Part shown: piece after piece, positions 1-9,185 of the stretch
How positions within the stretch are numbered: the stretch's first letter is position 1
How the letters are laid out: the number at the start of each line of letters is the position of its first letter
From: an uncultured Clostridia bacterium
Lineage (GTDB): Bacteria > Bacillota > Clostridia > Christensenellales > Aristaeellaceae
NCBI GenBank assembly: GCA_947166385.1
Contig: CAMVEB010000004.1
Span: 62,001 to 126,000, forward strand
Length of the DNA stretch: 64,000 bases
Direction: 5' to 3'
Made by a program: the position numbers and the translations under genes
The notes under the pieces: model-generated
The model's database searches: none
Told to the model about the DNA's origin: nothing
What the model saw: only the letters and a program-made list of their open reading frames with translations

Positions 1-1374
1 TAATGTTTCGACCGGAACAGAATCTGCTCGCTGCATTGCCTGTGCAAATGTCAGGCAACCCGGTTGGGTGAAATCCACGGTGATGACATTCCGAAGAAAA
101 GGCAGCCGCTTGCAATGCAAAGGTTCTCCGGCTTTGGATTTCATTATCTCCGGACAAAGCTCATTGATAATATCCTTATAGTTGCTGTCAAGAGCCTTCT
201 CTATCATAATCAAAGTATGGGTGTCGCTTTGCCGAAGAAGATATTCTGCCTCATGAATCTTATAAGCAGTATTGACCGTTACAAGCACCGCGCCGATTCT
301 GGCGCAGGACCAGAAGGAAATATACCAGGCCGGAATATTCGTAGCCCAGATTGCCACTTTTGATCCCTGACGTACTCCCAGGGAGATCAGGCAACGAGCA
401 AAACGATCCACATCGTCTCTGAACTCAGAATACGTTCTCGTATAATCCAAGGTAGTGTATTTGAAAGCATATTGATCAGGAAACTCAAGGACCATTCTGT
501 CGAGCACCTGGCTGAATGTTTCATCAATCAATTCATCCTTTTTCCAGACATAACGGCCAGTTCCATCAAAATTGTAATATAGATTCTTCTTCTTCCCTTT
601 GGGATTGTCAAAACGATTCATATAATTGATAAAATGGGAAAAAATAATCTCACGATCCGTTAAGTCCTCCATCCATTCCGGTTTCCATTCGAGTGAAATG
701 AAACCATCATAATCAATGGAATACAGGGCGTTCATCATTTCCTGTATGGGGAGCGTTCCCTCACCAATTAAATTATATTGTTTATTTTCGTCAGAATCCC
801 GCAAATGAACATGCTTCACATAGCCGCCAAGGTTTCTGATCGTCGTATCCGGGGTTTCAGAAAAGTCACGGTACGGATGATGCATATCCCATAAAGCTGC
901 CAGTTCATCACAGGCATACTCATCCAGCAAAGAACAAAGGCGTTTTGTGTCCGCATAGATTCCCGTGGTTTTCATCAAAACCGTAACGTTCTGCTTTTTG
1001 GCCAAAGGAAGTACGGTATCAAGGCTTTGCCGGACCTGCACTTCGTTGTCTTTCAATGCACACACAGCAATATACGGAATGTGCATATTGCCGGCAATAT
1101 CTATCAGCTCTGCGATTGCCTGCAGCCCGTCTGAAGAAAGCTCACTGAAATCCTCGGAAGTATCCAAACATGGAATTTTCAGGTTCCTTTCTTTCAGGTT
1201 TCGTTCCGTCTCATTTCGGCTATATTTGTGAAAAGGTGCACCACGATCTGTAAGGGAGGGGATTCGATGAAGATTATACAGTTCTATGCCCTGAAATCTC
1301 ATCTCAGAAGCATCGTTCATCTGCAACATCCAGTCTGCCTCACGCCAGCCGCGGGTCGAAAAAGAAAGATTCAT
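1..1374 (-). CDS. TIM-barrel (sugar isomerase-like) / AMP-binding acyl-CoA ligase fusion, C-terminus outside window
   Basis: Reading the minus strand from the ATG at 1374 gives 458 codons without a stop up to the left edge, so the C-terminus is missing. Residues 1 to about 255 look like a xylose-isomerase/AP-endonuclease-2 type TIM barrel (LWDMHHPY with D163, VKHVHLRD with H190, SLEWKPEW with E229). From about residue 270 the sequence becomes the N-terminal part of an AMP-forming acyl-CoA ligase (VAIWATNIPAWYISFWSC, then IGAVLVTVNTAYKIHEAEYLL). The residue where the barrel family usually has its first metal-binding Glu reads as Lys (K135, LMKTTG). The start overlaps the stop of the upstream LeuA-like gene in an ATGA, so the two are translationally coupled behind the T-box. 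Substrate unknown; the ligase half would activate a carboxylic acid. Confidence 0.8.
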   Translation of the reverse strand, partial: MNLSFSTRGWREADWMLQMNDASEMRFQGIELYNLHRIPSLTDRGAPFHKYSRNETERNLKERNLKIPCLDTSEDFSELSSDGLQAIAELIDIAGNMHIPYIAVCALKDNEVQVRQSLDTVLPLAKKQNVTVLMKTTGIYADTKRLCSLLDEYACDELAALWDMHHPYRDFSETPDTTIRNLGGYVKHVHLRDSDENKQYNLIGEGTLPIQEMMNALYSIDYDGFISLEWKPEWMEDLTDREIIFSHFINYMNRFDNPKGKKKNLYYNFDGTGRYVWKKDELIDETFSQVLDRMVLEFPDQYAFKYTTLDYTRTYSEFRDDVDRFARCLISLGVRQGSKVAIWATNIPAWYISFWSCARIGAVLVTVNTAYKIHEAEYLLRQSDTHTLIMIEKALDSNYKDIINELCPEIMKSKAGEPLHCKRLPFLRNVITVDFTQPGCLTFAQAMQRADSVPVETL

Positions 1375-2795
1375 GCTTCTTCCTCCTCATACACGATTTT
1401 GTTCAATGCATTAATGTACGCCATGATGCTTGAACCGATAATATCTGTAGAGAGACCTCGACCTGAAAACAGCTTTCCGTCTGAACGCAGTTTAATCAGA
1501 GTTTCTCCCATTGCTTCGCGGCCTTCTGTAATTGACTGGATTTGAAAATCGTCCAGTTCATAATGTCTTCCTGTTGCTGTTTCAATGGACTTGAATGCCG
1601 CATCAATCGCTCCGTCGCCGGCAGAGATTCCTTCCAGCGGTTTTCCATGAAAAGTCAGTTTCATGTGGGACATTGCTCCAAAATGACTGCCAGTATTAAT
1701 CACATACTGAACATCGGAATAAACCGGCGGAACCTGCATTGATTCCGTTGCAATAATCGCTTCAAGCTCCTTGACAGATATTTGCTCTTTTTTCTCGGAG
1801 AGAGCAGAAAAACGAAGCCATACTTTCTCATGATCTTCTTCTGAAAGATCATAACCAAGCTTTTCAATTGCCTTTTTAACTGATTCCTTCGATTCGTGCG
1901 CATTGAGCGTCAAATTGCCATACATTGCGTTTTCCGCATTGTCATCCGTAATCATCCTGTGTCCCAGTCCAGCCCTGCAGAGGTTCTCTATTTGATTGGT
2001 AAGCGTCTGTAATTTTTCAGTCCCGATCGATTCATGAATATTCAGGCTGTCACCTTTTGCCTGAATAATCCGAACAAGGTTTCGCAATGATATACTGTTC
2101 GTATTGTATGCTGATGCTTTGATCTCTTTAATTCCGCATTCAAGAGAAGCAATTGCGCATGCATCAGCGAGGTATATAGTATCAGCACATGCAAATCCTA
2201 CAACAACGTTTTTCAGCTCCGGAAGATCCGAATACAGGCTTTCGAAAAACAATTTAACTTCACCCGGAAGCATGATTCCGGCTGTATCGCACAGAGTGAC
2301 CGCAGAGACCCCGGCTTGAATCACAGAAGAAATAACGGATCTCAGCAATTCAGGGTCGCTTCTTGTTGCATCAATTGCAATAAATTCAATTTGATCAGTA
2401 TATTTCGCGCAGCAGGTAACTGTCTCTGTCACTTTTCGCAACAGGGCGTCCGGCTTTAAGTGATATAGGTATTCCATCTGTACGGAACTGACAGGAGCTT
2501 TTACCTGAAGTCTGGGTTTTTTGGCATCTTTTAATGCTTCCCAGGTAAGATGAACATGCTCTTCAGACAGCTTTACGGGGACAGCTATCTGGGAAAAAGA
2601 TACCGCCTGTGAAACGGACTTAATCAAAAGACTGTCAATTTTTTTCTGATTGATTTCCTTAAGCTCAATGCAGTCAACCCTCATTTTATCAAGCAATCTG
2701 CATAATTCAATTGTTTCACGGAAGCTCAATGCCGGGCTCTTTTCACCTTGTCGAAGTGTACAATCACAGAGGCTGATCTTGTTGGAATTCATCAT
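1371..2795 (-). CDS. 2-isopropylmalate synthase-like protein with degenerate catalytic metal site and intact LeuA regulatory domain
   Basis: 474 aa. Residues 1 to about 280 form an HMGL-like (DRE-TIM) barrel; about 360-474 is a good LeuA allosteric dimer domain (GDGAIDAAFKSIE, then RGLSTDIIGSSIMAYINALN). In the family the motif R-D-G-E gives the catalytic Arg and a metal-binding Asp, and H-x-H gives two metal ligands. Here the motif is TLRQGEKSP (R15 kept, Asp replaced by Gln16), and the HCHND position reads FACAD (201-205), so both His are absent. It is therefore unlikely to be an ordinary metal-dependent synthase. I start at the ATG at 2795 because AGGAGG lies 10 nt upstream; an in-frame TTG at 2834 lies inside the T-box terminator. 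The gene is under T-box control and coupled to the downstream fusion gene. Alternatives: a leucine-type sensor protein, or an aldolase-like enzyme with other chemistry. Confidence 0.8.
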   Translation of the reverse strand: MMNSNKISLCDCTLRQGEKSPALSFRETIELCRLLDKMRVDCIELKEINQKKIDSLLIKSVSQAVSFSQIAVPVKLSEEHVHLTWEALKDAKKPRLQVKAPVSSVQMEYLYHLKPDALLRKVTETVTCCAKYTDQIEFIAIDATRSDPELLRSVISSVIQAGVSAVTLCDTAGIMLPGEVKLFFESLYSDLPELKNVVVGFACADTIYLADACAIASLECGIKEIKASAYNTNSISLRNLVRIIQAKGDSLNIHESIGTEKLQTLTNQIENLCRAGLGHRMITDDNAENAMYGNLTLNAHESKESVKKAIEKLGYDLSEEDHEKVWLRFSALSEKKEQISVKELEAIIATESMQVPPVYSDVQYVINTGSHFGAMSHMKLTFHGKPLEGISAGDGAIDAAFKSIETATGRHYELDDFQIQSITEGREAMGETLIKLRSDGKLFSGRGLSTDIIGSSIMAYINALNKIVYEEEEA

Positions 2796-2812
2796 AGTCA
2801 ATAATCCTCCTG

Positions 2813-3086
2813 AAAAAATAAATCCTGAAGCCAACAGGCCCCAGGGACGAAATAGCTCGCGGTACCACCCTTATTACTGAAAAAACAGTCACTCTCGAAC
2901 TCTGACAAGTTCACAGCCGATTACGGGGCGCCCGGGTTTTATTACTAGAGTAATCTCATTCACAAAACCAACTCCGGAAGCAGTCAGCTTCCGATCAAGT
3001 ACTGCCTCGCATCAATCCGGCAGCTTTCTGAAACCTTCCTGAAAGCATTCTTTCCTTCATCGTTTTTCCTATTAAATTTACAAAGG
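2813..3086 (-). promoter_or_regulatory. T-box riboswitch (tRNA-sensing leader)
   Basis: On the minus strand the 14-base T-box signature AGGGTGGTACCGCG is exact (2858-2871). Upstream lie a CTTCCGGAG stem I element and a CCCGGGCGCCCCGTAAT stretch that resembles the usual stem II/III region. Downstream an imperfect hairpin (2823-2847: UCCCUG...CAGGA enclosing GCC-UGUU-GGC) is followed by a U-rich run (2813-2822), fitting the terminator that uncharged tRNA would disrupt. The specifier codon should lie between the stem I element and AGTAAT, in GTGAATGAGATTACTCT; I could not fix the register (CTC for Leu, ATT for Ile and GAG for Glu are all readable). This element fills the gene-free stretch 2796-3271 together with two divergent promoters. 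Confidence 0.93.
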
Positions 3087-3088
3087 CG

Positions 3089-3118
3089 ATACTAGCATAT
3101 GAACATACACATTGTCAA
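3089..3118 (-). promoter_or_regulatory. Sigma-A type promoter of the T-box operon
   Basis: Minus strand TTGACA (3113-3118), 18-bp spacer, TAGTAT (3089-3094). It sits just upstream of the T-box leader, so the transcript would begin near 3082. Confidence 0.7.
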
Positions 3119-3203
3119 CTGATTCACGCATACTTTTATCTGTTCTTTTCGTGTTTCAAAAAAGAAATAATACAAAAACCTGCTGTTTTACAAATCGTAA
3201 AAA

Positions 3204-3233
3204 TTGACAAACACATTCCTAATTCAGTATCAT
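3204..3233 (+). promoter_or_regulatory. Sigma-A type promoter of the phoH operon
   Basis: TTGACA (3204-3209), 18-bp spacer, TATCAT (3228-3233), about 40 bp before the phoH start and divergent from the T-box promoter. Confidence 0.65.
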
Positions 3234-3271
3234 ATATGTTGTATTTATAAACAGAAGGGAAGTCATTCTTT

Positions 3272-4276
3272 TTGACATCAGAGCGCAAGATTGAACTTGA
3301 TACTGAAAATCTTAACGCATATATTTCATTATTCGGAACGAATGATCAGAATATTGCTCTCATTGAACAGGAATGTTCCGTTTCTGTTGCTTTCCGTGGT
3401 AATCATCTGATCATTCACGGAGACAGTGAAAATGTTGATTTTGCTCAAAACACAATCAGAATTCTGCTTGATTTGATTCGTGATAATGAATACATTGAAA
3501 AATCAAAAATCAGATATATTATTTCCATGGTAAGGGACGGAAAAGGGGATCAAGCTGCAGAATCTTTGAAAAAAATCATTGCCATAACTCATCGCGGCAA
3601 ACAAATCACATGTAAAACAATCGGGCAACAAAAGTACGTTGAAGCCATACAAAAAAACACTTTGACTTTTGCAATCGGTCCGGCTGGAACCGGCAAAACA
3701 TATCTTGCAATGGCGCTTTCTATCATGGCACTAAAAAACAAGGAAACGGATCGGATCATATTAACCCGTCCCGCTGTAGAAGCTGGCGAAAAGCTTGGCT
3801 TTTTGCCGGGTGATCTTACACAAAAAGTCGATCCTTATCTAAGGCCGCTATATGATGCAATATACGATTTTATGGGTCCGGATTCTTATACCCGTTTAAT
3901 GGAACGAGGCACAGTAGAAGTTGCTCCGCTTGCCTATATGAGAGGACGTACGCTCTCTGATGCTTATATTATTCTTGATGAAGCTCAAAACACAACGAGT
4001 GAACAGATGAAAATGTTTTTAACGCGTCTCGGTTTTCATTCGAAAATAATCGTAACTGGAGACATTACTCAGACAGATCTCCCGGCGGGAAAGAAATCCG
4101 GTCTGGCAGAAGCCATTCAAATATTGAATAACATTCCAGATGTTGGGATTGTTGAACTCACTGAAAAAGATATTGTTCGACATGAACTCGTACAGCACAT
4201 TGTTGAGGCTTATGCGAAACTGGAAAACAAATCATCACTTGAATATGGAAGGAATACATATGAGCGAAAAAACTGA
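3272..4276 (+). CDS. phoH: PhoH family ATPase
   Basis: 334 aa, a normal length for the PhoH/YbeZ/PhoL family. A KH-like N-terminal part (about 1-110) is followed by a P-loop NTPase: Walker A GPAGTGKT (136-143) and Walker B ILDEAQN (234-240). PhoH proteins are thought to act in RNA processing with YbeY, whose gene follows in the same operon. The start is the TTG at 3272, about 11 nt after AGAAGGGA. Its last 17 bases overlap the start of the next gene. The order phoH-pgpH-ybeY-era is the conserved Firmicutes arrangement, without the dgkA and cdd genes found between ybeY and era in Bacillus. Confidence 0.95.
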   Translation: MTSERKIELDTENLNAYISLFGTNDQNIALIEQECSVSVAFRGNHLIIHGDSENVDFAQNTIRILLDLIRDNEYIEKSKIRYIISMVRDGKGDQAAESLKKIIAITHRGKQITCKTIGQQKYVEAIQKNTLTFAIGPAGTGKTYLAMALSIMALKNKETDRIILTRPAVEAGEKLGFLPGDLTQKVDPYLRPLYDAIYDFMGPDSYTRLMERGTVEVAPLAYMRGRTLSDAYIILDEAQNTTSEQMKMFLTRLGFHSKIIVTGDITQTDLPAGKKSGLAEAIQILNNIPDVGIVELTEKDIVRHELVQHIVEAYAKLENKSSLEYGRNTYERKN

Positions 4277-6557
4277 CAATAAAATGAAGAAAAGCAAATC
4301 CCACGATGTTGAAAAAACAATCTATGCATGGCTAAAATCAAATGGATTCAAATGCTTTATCATGGATTTTTTTGCGATTGCAATTATTCTCATTCTTTTC
4401 TTCCTTGTATGTGTCCCCAAAAAATATGATCTTAAAGTAGGTTCTATCTCTCATGATACGATCAATGCACCCAAGGATGTTGTTGATGAAGTCACTACAC
4501 AGGAAAGAAGAAATGCCGCCAGTTCCTTAGTTGAACCGACGTATCATTTTCAACAGGGAGTTAAGGAAGAAGTCCTCAGCTCATTGGATCAAATGTTTGG
4601 TGAACTGCGCACAATACAGCAATATGGAATTACTATAAGGGAAGAAAACGACAAGCGTCCCGAAGGCTTCTCTGAAGATGAAATCGCATATGCAATTGAT
4701 TTGCTTAATGAATTATCGCTCAACAGAAATCAGATCATCACTTTATTGCGTACTGATACAGATCGATTTGAAAGTATGGTTTCAAATGTGAAAACCGTTG
4801 TTGAAAACTCATTAGATGCCACAATTCGAGAAGGACAGGTGAGTCAATCCATACAGACGATTCTTCAAATTGTTGGTTTTAAGCTGGATGTTTCCTTAAC
4901 ACAAAACATCCTTCCCACAGTTCTCAGGGCTTGCATTCAGCCAAATATGATTATCGATCAGGAAGCAACTGACGAAGCCAGAAAAAAAGCAATGGATTCT
5001 GTTGAACCGGTTACTTTCCTTCAAGGACAAAACATTATTCGTGAAGGAGACAGGATCACGAGAAGTCAGCTGGAAATGCTGAAACAGTTAGGCTTACTGA
5101 ATGATGATCATTATGATTATTCATCCTATTGGGGATCTCTGATTGCTGTTGTTTTATCAATGACTGCCTTCTTTATCTCACTTCTTCTTCTCAGAAAAAA
5201 CATCCTTTCGGATATCCGTCAAATGGCTGTCGTTTTGCTGATCCTTGTACTGAGTGTTGGGTTTGCTGCTTTATCCCACCTTTTACCCAGCATATATATT
5301 ATACCGGTTGCATTAGGCGCTGTCCTAGCAACTGTTCTGATTGGATATCGTATAGGAATCAGTCTGACAGTCACACTTGCACTGCTTCTTGCTGCGATGA
5401 CGGCGGGAAACGGAAAATCTTCCTATTATGATGTTATACTTATCACCACGATGACGCTATCGGAAGGAATCATATCGATCTGGTTCCTGAAAGGGCGGCC
5501 ACAGCGTGTCCGTGTTCTTGTTTCTGGTATTATTTCTTCTATTATCAGTGTTTTAATGATCCTCTGTCTAAAATTCATTACTTCTGCAGAAACACTTGAT
5601 ACGCTGTCCATACTTGGATGGGCTATAAGCGGAGGTTTCTTAAGCGGTATTCTCGCCATTGCGCTACAGCCCGCATTTGAAATAATCTTCCATCTTGCCA
5701 CTCCAACAAGACTACTGGAATTAACTAATCCAAACCAACCATTAATGAAAAGATTGATGATTGAAGCTCCGGGAACTTATCATCACTCCATTATTGTCGC
5801 AAATCTCGCAGAAGCTGCTGCTTCAAGCATTGATGCCAATCCATTTTTAGCCAGAGCAGGAGCATATTATCATGATATCGGCAAATTGAAGCGTCCTTTG
5901 TACTTTAAAGAAAACCAGATGGGGATAAACCCACACGAAACTACCGATCCATATGTTTCTGCTGCTATTTTGACAAGCCATACAATGGACGGAATGCTGA
6001 TGGCCCAGAAAGAACATATTCCTCCGGAAATACAGAGAATTATCCTACAGCATCATGGTATTACTCCCGTTATGTATTTTTATCATAAGGCGCTGCAAAA
6101 TGCAAATGGGAATCAGGTCAATATCAATGAATTCAGGTATTCCGGTCCAAAACCCGACACAAAAGAAGCCGCCATTGTTATGCTTGCAGACACAATTGAA
6201 GCTGCCGTCAGATCCATGAAAACGCCTACTCCTAAAGCGATTGATCAGTTTATAGAGCGTCTGATTCGAGGAAAACTGGAAGATGATCAACTTTCGGACA
6301 GTCCATTATCCCTTCGGGATATTGATGCGATATGCAATGCTTTTTCCGGCATCCTTAAAGGAGTTTATCATGAAAGAATAGAATACCCTGATGTTCCTCC
6401 TCACTTCAGTTTCGGTCAGTCTTCAGATTCCAATCCTCAGGGCCAGTCTGTTAAGGAAATTGGTTCTGAGGCCAAGCAGCTTCATCAGGATGAATCAGAT
6501 CGTCATCAGAGCAATAAAGACATTTCTCTGCAGGAAGGATCAGAAAATGAAGATTGA
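4260..6557 (+). CDS. pgpH: Seven-TM HD-domain phosphohydrolase (PgpH/YqfF family, probable c-di-AMP phosphodiesterase)
   Basis: 765 aa. One N-terminal membrane segment (about 32-52) precedes a large extracytoplasmic 7TMR-HD extracellular domain, then a cluster of membrane segments (about 285-470) and a cytoplasmic HD domain. HD residues visible are HH at 508-509 (GTYHHS) and HD at 538-539 (HDIGKLKRP). In Listeria PgpH hydrolyses c-di-AMP; that role is inferred here from the family. I chose the ATG at 4260, which sits after GGAAGGAATACAT inside the end of phoH and gives the expected short cytoplasmic N-terminus. The C-terminal 45 residues are polar and Ser/Gln rich. Confidence 0.93.
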   Translation: MSEKTDNKMKKSKSHDVEKTIYAWLKSNGFKCFIMDFFAIAIILILFFLVCVPKKYDLKVGSISHDTINAPKDVVDEVTTQERRNAASSLVEPTYHFQQGVKEEVLSSLDQMFGELRTIQQYGITIREENDKRPEGFSEDEIAYAIDLLNELSLNRNQIITLLRTDTDRFESMVSNVKTVVENSLDATIREGQVSQSIQTILQIVGFKLDVSLTQNILPTVLRACIQPNMIIDQEATDEARKKAMDSVEPVTFLQGQNIIREGDRITRSQLEMLKQLGLLNDDHYDYSSYWGSLIAVVLSMTAFFISLLLLRKNILSDIRQMAVVLLILVLSVGFAALSHLLPSIYIIPVALGAVLATVLIGYRIGISLTVTLALLLAAMTAGNGKSSYYDVILITTMTLSEGIISIWFLKGRPQRVRVLVSGIISSIISVLMILCLKFITSAETLDTLSILGWAISGGFLSGILAIALQPAFEIIFHLATPTRLLELTNPNQPLMKRLMIEAPGTYHHSIIVANLAEAAASSIDANPFLARAGAYYHDIGKLKRPLYFKENQMGINPHETTDPYVSAAILTSHTMDGMLMAQKEHIPPEIQRIILQHHGITPVMYFYHKALQNANGNQVNINEFRYSGPKPDTKEAAIVMLADTIEAAVRSMKTPTPKAIDQFIERLIRGKLEDDQLSDSPLSLRDIDAICNAFSGILKGVYHERIEYPDVPPHFSFGQSSDSNPQGQSVKEIGSEAKQLHQDESDRHQSNKDISLQEGSENED

Positions 6558-7050
6558 TTGGATTTCAAAAATGGGTATTTCTTCTGATATGATTAAAACA
6601 ATGGAAAAAACAGCACAGGAATGTAGTATAATTGAAGGGATTCATATTCCTTGCATCGTTTCCGTGAAAATGTGCAATGATGAAGAAATCCTTTCTATCA
6701 ACAGTAAATATAGAGGAATACAGAGTTCAACAGATGTCCTTTCATTTCCAACAGTCAGATTCCCTGCCGGATGTACTGCGGGTCAATGTGAAGATCTTAT
6801 CAGAAAAGAATTTGATGATGAGCTTAATGCCTGCTTTCTTGGAGATATTTTTATCTCGGTACCACATATTATATCTCAAGCAAACGAATTTGGACATCCT
6901 GTAGAAAGAGAAGCTAATTATTTGCTTGCTCATGGTATTTGTCATTTAATGGGATATGATCATATCATTGATGAAGACAGAAAACAAATGAGAATAATAG
7001 AAGAAAAAATCCTGACAGCTTCAGATAATGCCAGGCCTTCGGAACACTAA
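6547..7050 (+). CDS. ybeY: Endoribonuclease YbeY (rRNA maturation factor)
   Basis: 167 aa. The UPF0054 zinc motif HGxxHLxGYDH is present with H129, H133 and H139. YbeY is a metal-dependent RNase involved in 16S rRNA 3' end maturation and ribosome quality control. The ATG at 6547 follows GCAGGAAGGA and lies within the last 11 bases of pgpH, indicating translational coupling; a longer in-frame reading from 6391 lies wholly within pgpH and has no conserved sequence. Next gene is era, the usual partner in ribosome assembly. Confidence 0.96.
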   Translation: MKIDWISKMGISSDMIKTMEKTAQECSIIEGIHIPCIVSVKMCNDEEILSINSKYRGIQSSTDVLSFPTVRFPAGCTAGQCEDLIRKEFDDELNACFLGDIFISVPHIISQANEFGHPVEREANYLLAHGICHLMGYDHIIDEDRKQMRIIEEKILTASDNARPSEH

Positions 7051-7068
7051 TGAAAGGAACAGATCACG

Positions 7069-7974
7069 ATGAACACAATACAAAAAGATCCTTTTTTTTC
7101 CGGTTTTGTTACGCTTGTCGGTCTCCCCAATGTCGGAAAATCTTCTTTAATGAATGCCATAATTGGTGAAAAAATCGCTATTGTTTCCAACAGGCCGCAA
7201 ACCACAAGAAACAGAATTATGGGAGTTTTTACAGAGGATAATCATCAGTTGGTTTTTCTCGACACACCAGGCATTCATAATCCAAGATCAAAACTTGGTG
7301 AATTCATGATGCAATCAGTATATGGGGCAATAGATGGAACTGATTGCCTTCTTATGTTGGTGGATGTAACACATATCACAGAAAAAGATCTGACTATAGC
7401 TAAAGAATTATCAGGAAACAAGGTTCCTCGGATCCTCGCACTCAATAAGATTGACCTTGTACATCCGAATCTTCTGCTAACTGAAACATCTCGTTTTTCT
7501 GATTATGGTTTTAGTGACATTGTTCCCGTCAGTGCTAAAACAAAAGACGGAATATCAGAACTGATCAAAGTCCTACTGAAATATCTTCCGGAGGGTCCGA
7601 AGTTTTTCCCGGATGATATGATTACTGATCAACCAGAAAGGAATATCTGTTCCGAAATAATCAGGGAGAAAGCATTACGGCATCTTCGTGATGAAGTTCC
7701 GCATGGAATTGGAGTTGAGATGATGGGAATAACGCAGTTAAGCGATCACCTCACAGAAATTCATGCAACGATTTATTGTGAAAAAGATGCTCATAAAGGG
7801 ATTATTATAGGACATCATGGAGCAATGCTTCAAACAATAGGGACAGAAGCCAGAGAAGATATTGAAAAACTTCTGGATACTCATGTCAATCTGAAACTTT
7901 GGGTTAAAGTCCGTAAAGACTGGAGAAATAATGATTCTGATCTTAAAAATCTGGGATATGAAAAGATAAAGTAA
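7069..7974 (+). CDS. era: GTPase Era
   Basis: 301 aa. N-terminal GTPase domain with G1 GLPNVGKS (18-25), G3 DTPG (65-68) and G4 NKID; C-terminal KH domain with the GxxG-like IIGHHGAML stretch near residue 245. Era binds the 3' end of 16S rRNA and acts in 30S assembly, in line with ybeY 18 bp upstream. RBS GAAAGGA. It converges with the methyltransferase gene on the other strand, with only 20 bp between the two stops and no clear terminator hairpin there. Confidence 0.97.
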   Translation: MNTIQKDPFFSGFVTLVGLPNVGKSSLMNAIIGEKIAIVSNRPQTTRNRIMGVFTEDNHQLVFLDTPGIHNPRSKLGEFMMQSVYGAIDGTDCLLMLVDVTHITEKDLTIAKELSGNKVPRILALNKIDLVHPNLLLTETSRFSDYGFSDIVPVSAKTKDGISELIKVLLKYLPEGPKFFPDDMITDQPERNICSEIIREKALRHLRDEVPHGIGVEMMGITQLSDHLTEIHATIYCEKDAHKGIIIGHHGAMLQTIGTEAREDIEKLLDTHVNLKLWVKVRKDWRNNDSDLKNLGYEKIK

Positions 7975-7994
7975 AGATATTGAACACTCTGTTT

Positions 7995-9170
7995 CTACAA
8001 AGAAAAAGCCTGATAAATACCACATTTCAGATATTCTGTTTCCGGAGCCAAAGGCAAAATCGGATGATCTTTCCCCTGGGATCTGAATTCGACCTGGCGC
8101 AAAACAACCCTTGCATCATTTGCTGCATCAAGCACCATTTTCTTGAAAGCAGAAGGGATAACGTGCTGACTGCACGAACATGTAATCAGAAATCCTCCAT
8201 AGTTTAACATTTTCATCGCCCGCAAATTGATTTCTTTATATCCCCGGACAGCATTTTCCAGAGAAGATCTACTCTTTGTAAATGCCGGGGGATCGAGAAT
8301 GATTACATCAAATTTTCTGCCTTCTCTGCTTTCCTTCGATAGATAGTCAAAGGCATTTTCAGCAATAAACTGAACACGGTTTTCCAAATTGTTCAGTCTT
8401 GCATTTTCCTCAGCGCACTTGCAAGCATATTCACTTATATCTATGCCAATCACTTTAGAAGCGCCATAATAGGCAGCATGAAGTGCAAAAGACCCTGTAT
8501 GTGTAAAGCAATCAAGCACAGACTTATTACGAACAAAAGGTGCTATAGAAGCTCTGTTTTCTTTCTGATCCAGAAAATAACCTGTTTTTTGGCCTGCTTT
8601 AACATCAACAAGAAAATGAATACCATTTTCTATGATTTTAACGCGGTCCGGTACTTCTCCATACAGCAATCCCGTTTTCATATCCAGTCCTTCCAACTTT
8701 CGCACCGGAACATCATTGCGTTCCCAAATCCCTCGAGGATGCATTTCATTCACTAAAGTATCAACAATATCATTTTTAAACTGTTCCATGCCTAACGAGA
8801 GACATTGAAGAACAAGAATATCATTAAAAGAATCCACTATTAAAGCAGGAAGATGATCACTTTCCGCAAATATTAAACGGCAGCTTTTCATGTCTGCAAA
8901 TGATTTCCGATACTCAATAGCTTCGTGAATTCTTCTGGCAATGAAGGATCTGTCAATTAATTCATCTCGATAGCTCATTATTCTGAGGGCTATTTGGCTA
9001 TTCGGATTGAAAAACGCTTTTGCCAGAAAATGTTTTTTGCTGGATAGGACAGACACAATATCACCAGGGTTATATGCACCTTCAACTTTATCGATGTCAC
9101 TTAAAAAAACCCATGGATGTCTGGAATAAACACGTTTCTCTTTTCCAGGTTTAAGAATTACATCTGCCAT
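7995..9170 (-). CDS. Class I SAM-dependent rRNA methyltransferase, RlmI family (PUA domain)
   Basis: 391 aa. An N-terminal PUA domain (about 1-75, VILKPGKEKRVYSRHPWVF) is followed by an EEHEE linker region and a Rossmann methyltransferase (SVLDCFTHTGSFALHAA near 217; DVIILDPPAF near 290; FLITCSCSQHV near 338). The family methylates cytosine C5 in 23S rRNA (RlmI modifies C1962 in E. coli). The RBS GGAGA overlaps the stop of the upstream GNAT gene, so the two are co-transcribed. The exact target base is inferred only. Confidence 0.9.
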   Translation of the reverse strand: MADVILKPGKEKRVYSRHPWVFLSDIDKVEGAYNPGDIVSVLSSKKHFLAKAFFNPNSQIALRIMSYRDELIDRSFIARRIHEAIEYRKSFADMKSCRLIFAESDHLPALIVDSFNDILVLQCLSLGMEQFKNDIVDTLVNEMHPRGIWERNDVPVRKLEGLDMKTGLLYGEVPDRVKIIENGIHFLVDVKAGQKTGYFLDQKENRASIAPFVRNKSVLDCFTHTGSFALHAAYYGASKVIGIDISEYACKCAEENARLNNLENRVQFIAENAFDYLSKESREGRKFDVIILDPPAFTKSRSSLENAVRGYKEINLRAMKMLNYGGFLITCSCSQHVIPSAFKKMVLDAANDARVVLRQVEFRSQGKDHPILPLAPETEYLKCGIYQAFSL

Positions 9171-9185
9171 TTTTCAGCAATCTCC

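Noticed and set aside
2796-2834. TTG start at 2834 for the LeuA-like protein
   Set aside because: It lies in the T-box terminator and upstream of the AGGAGG that serves the ATG at 2795.
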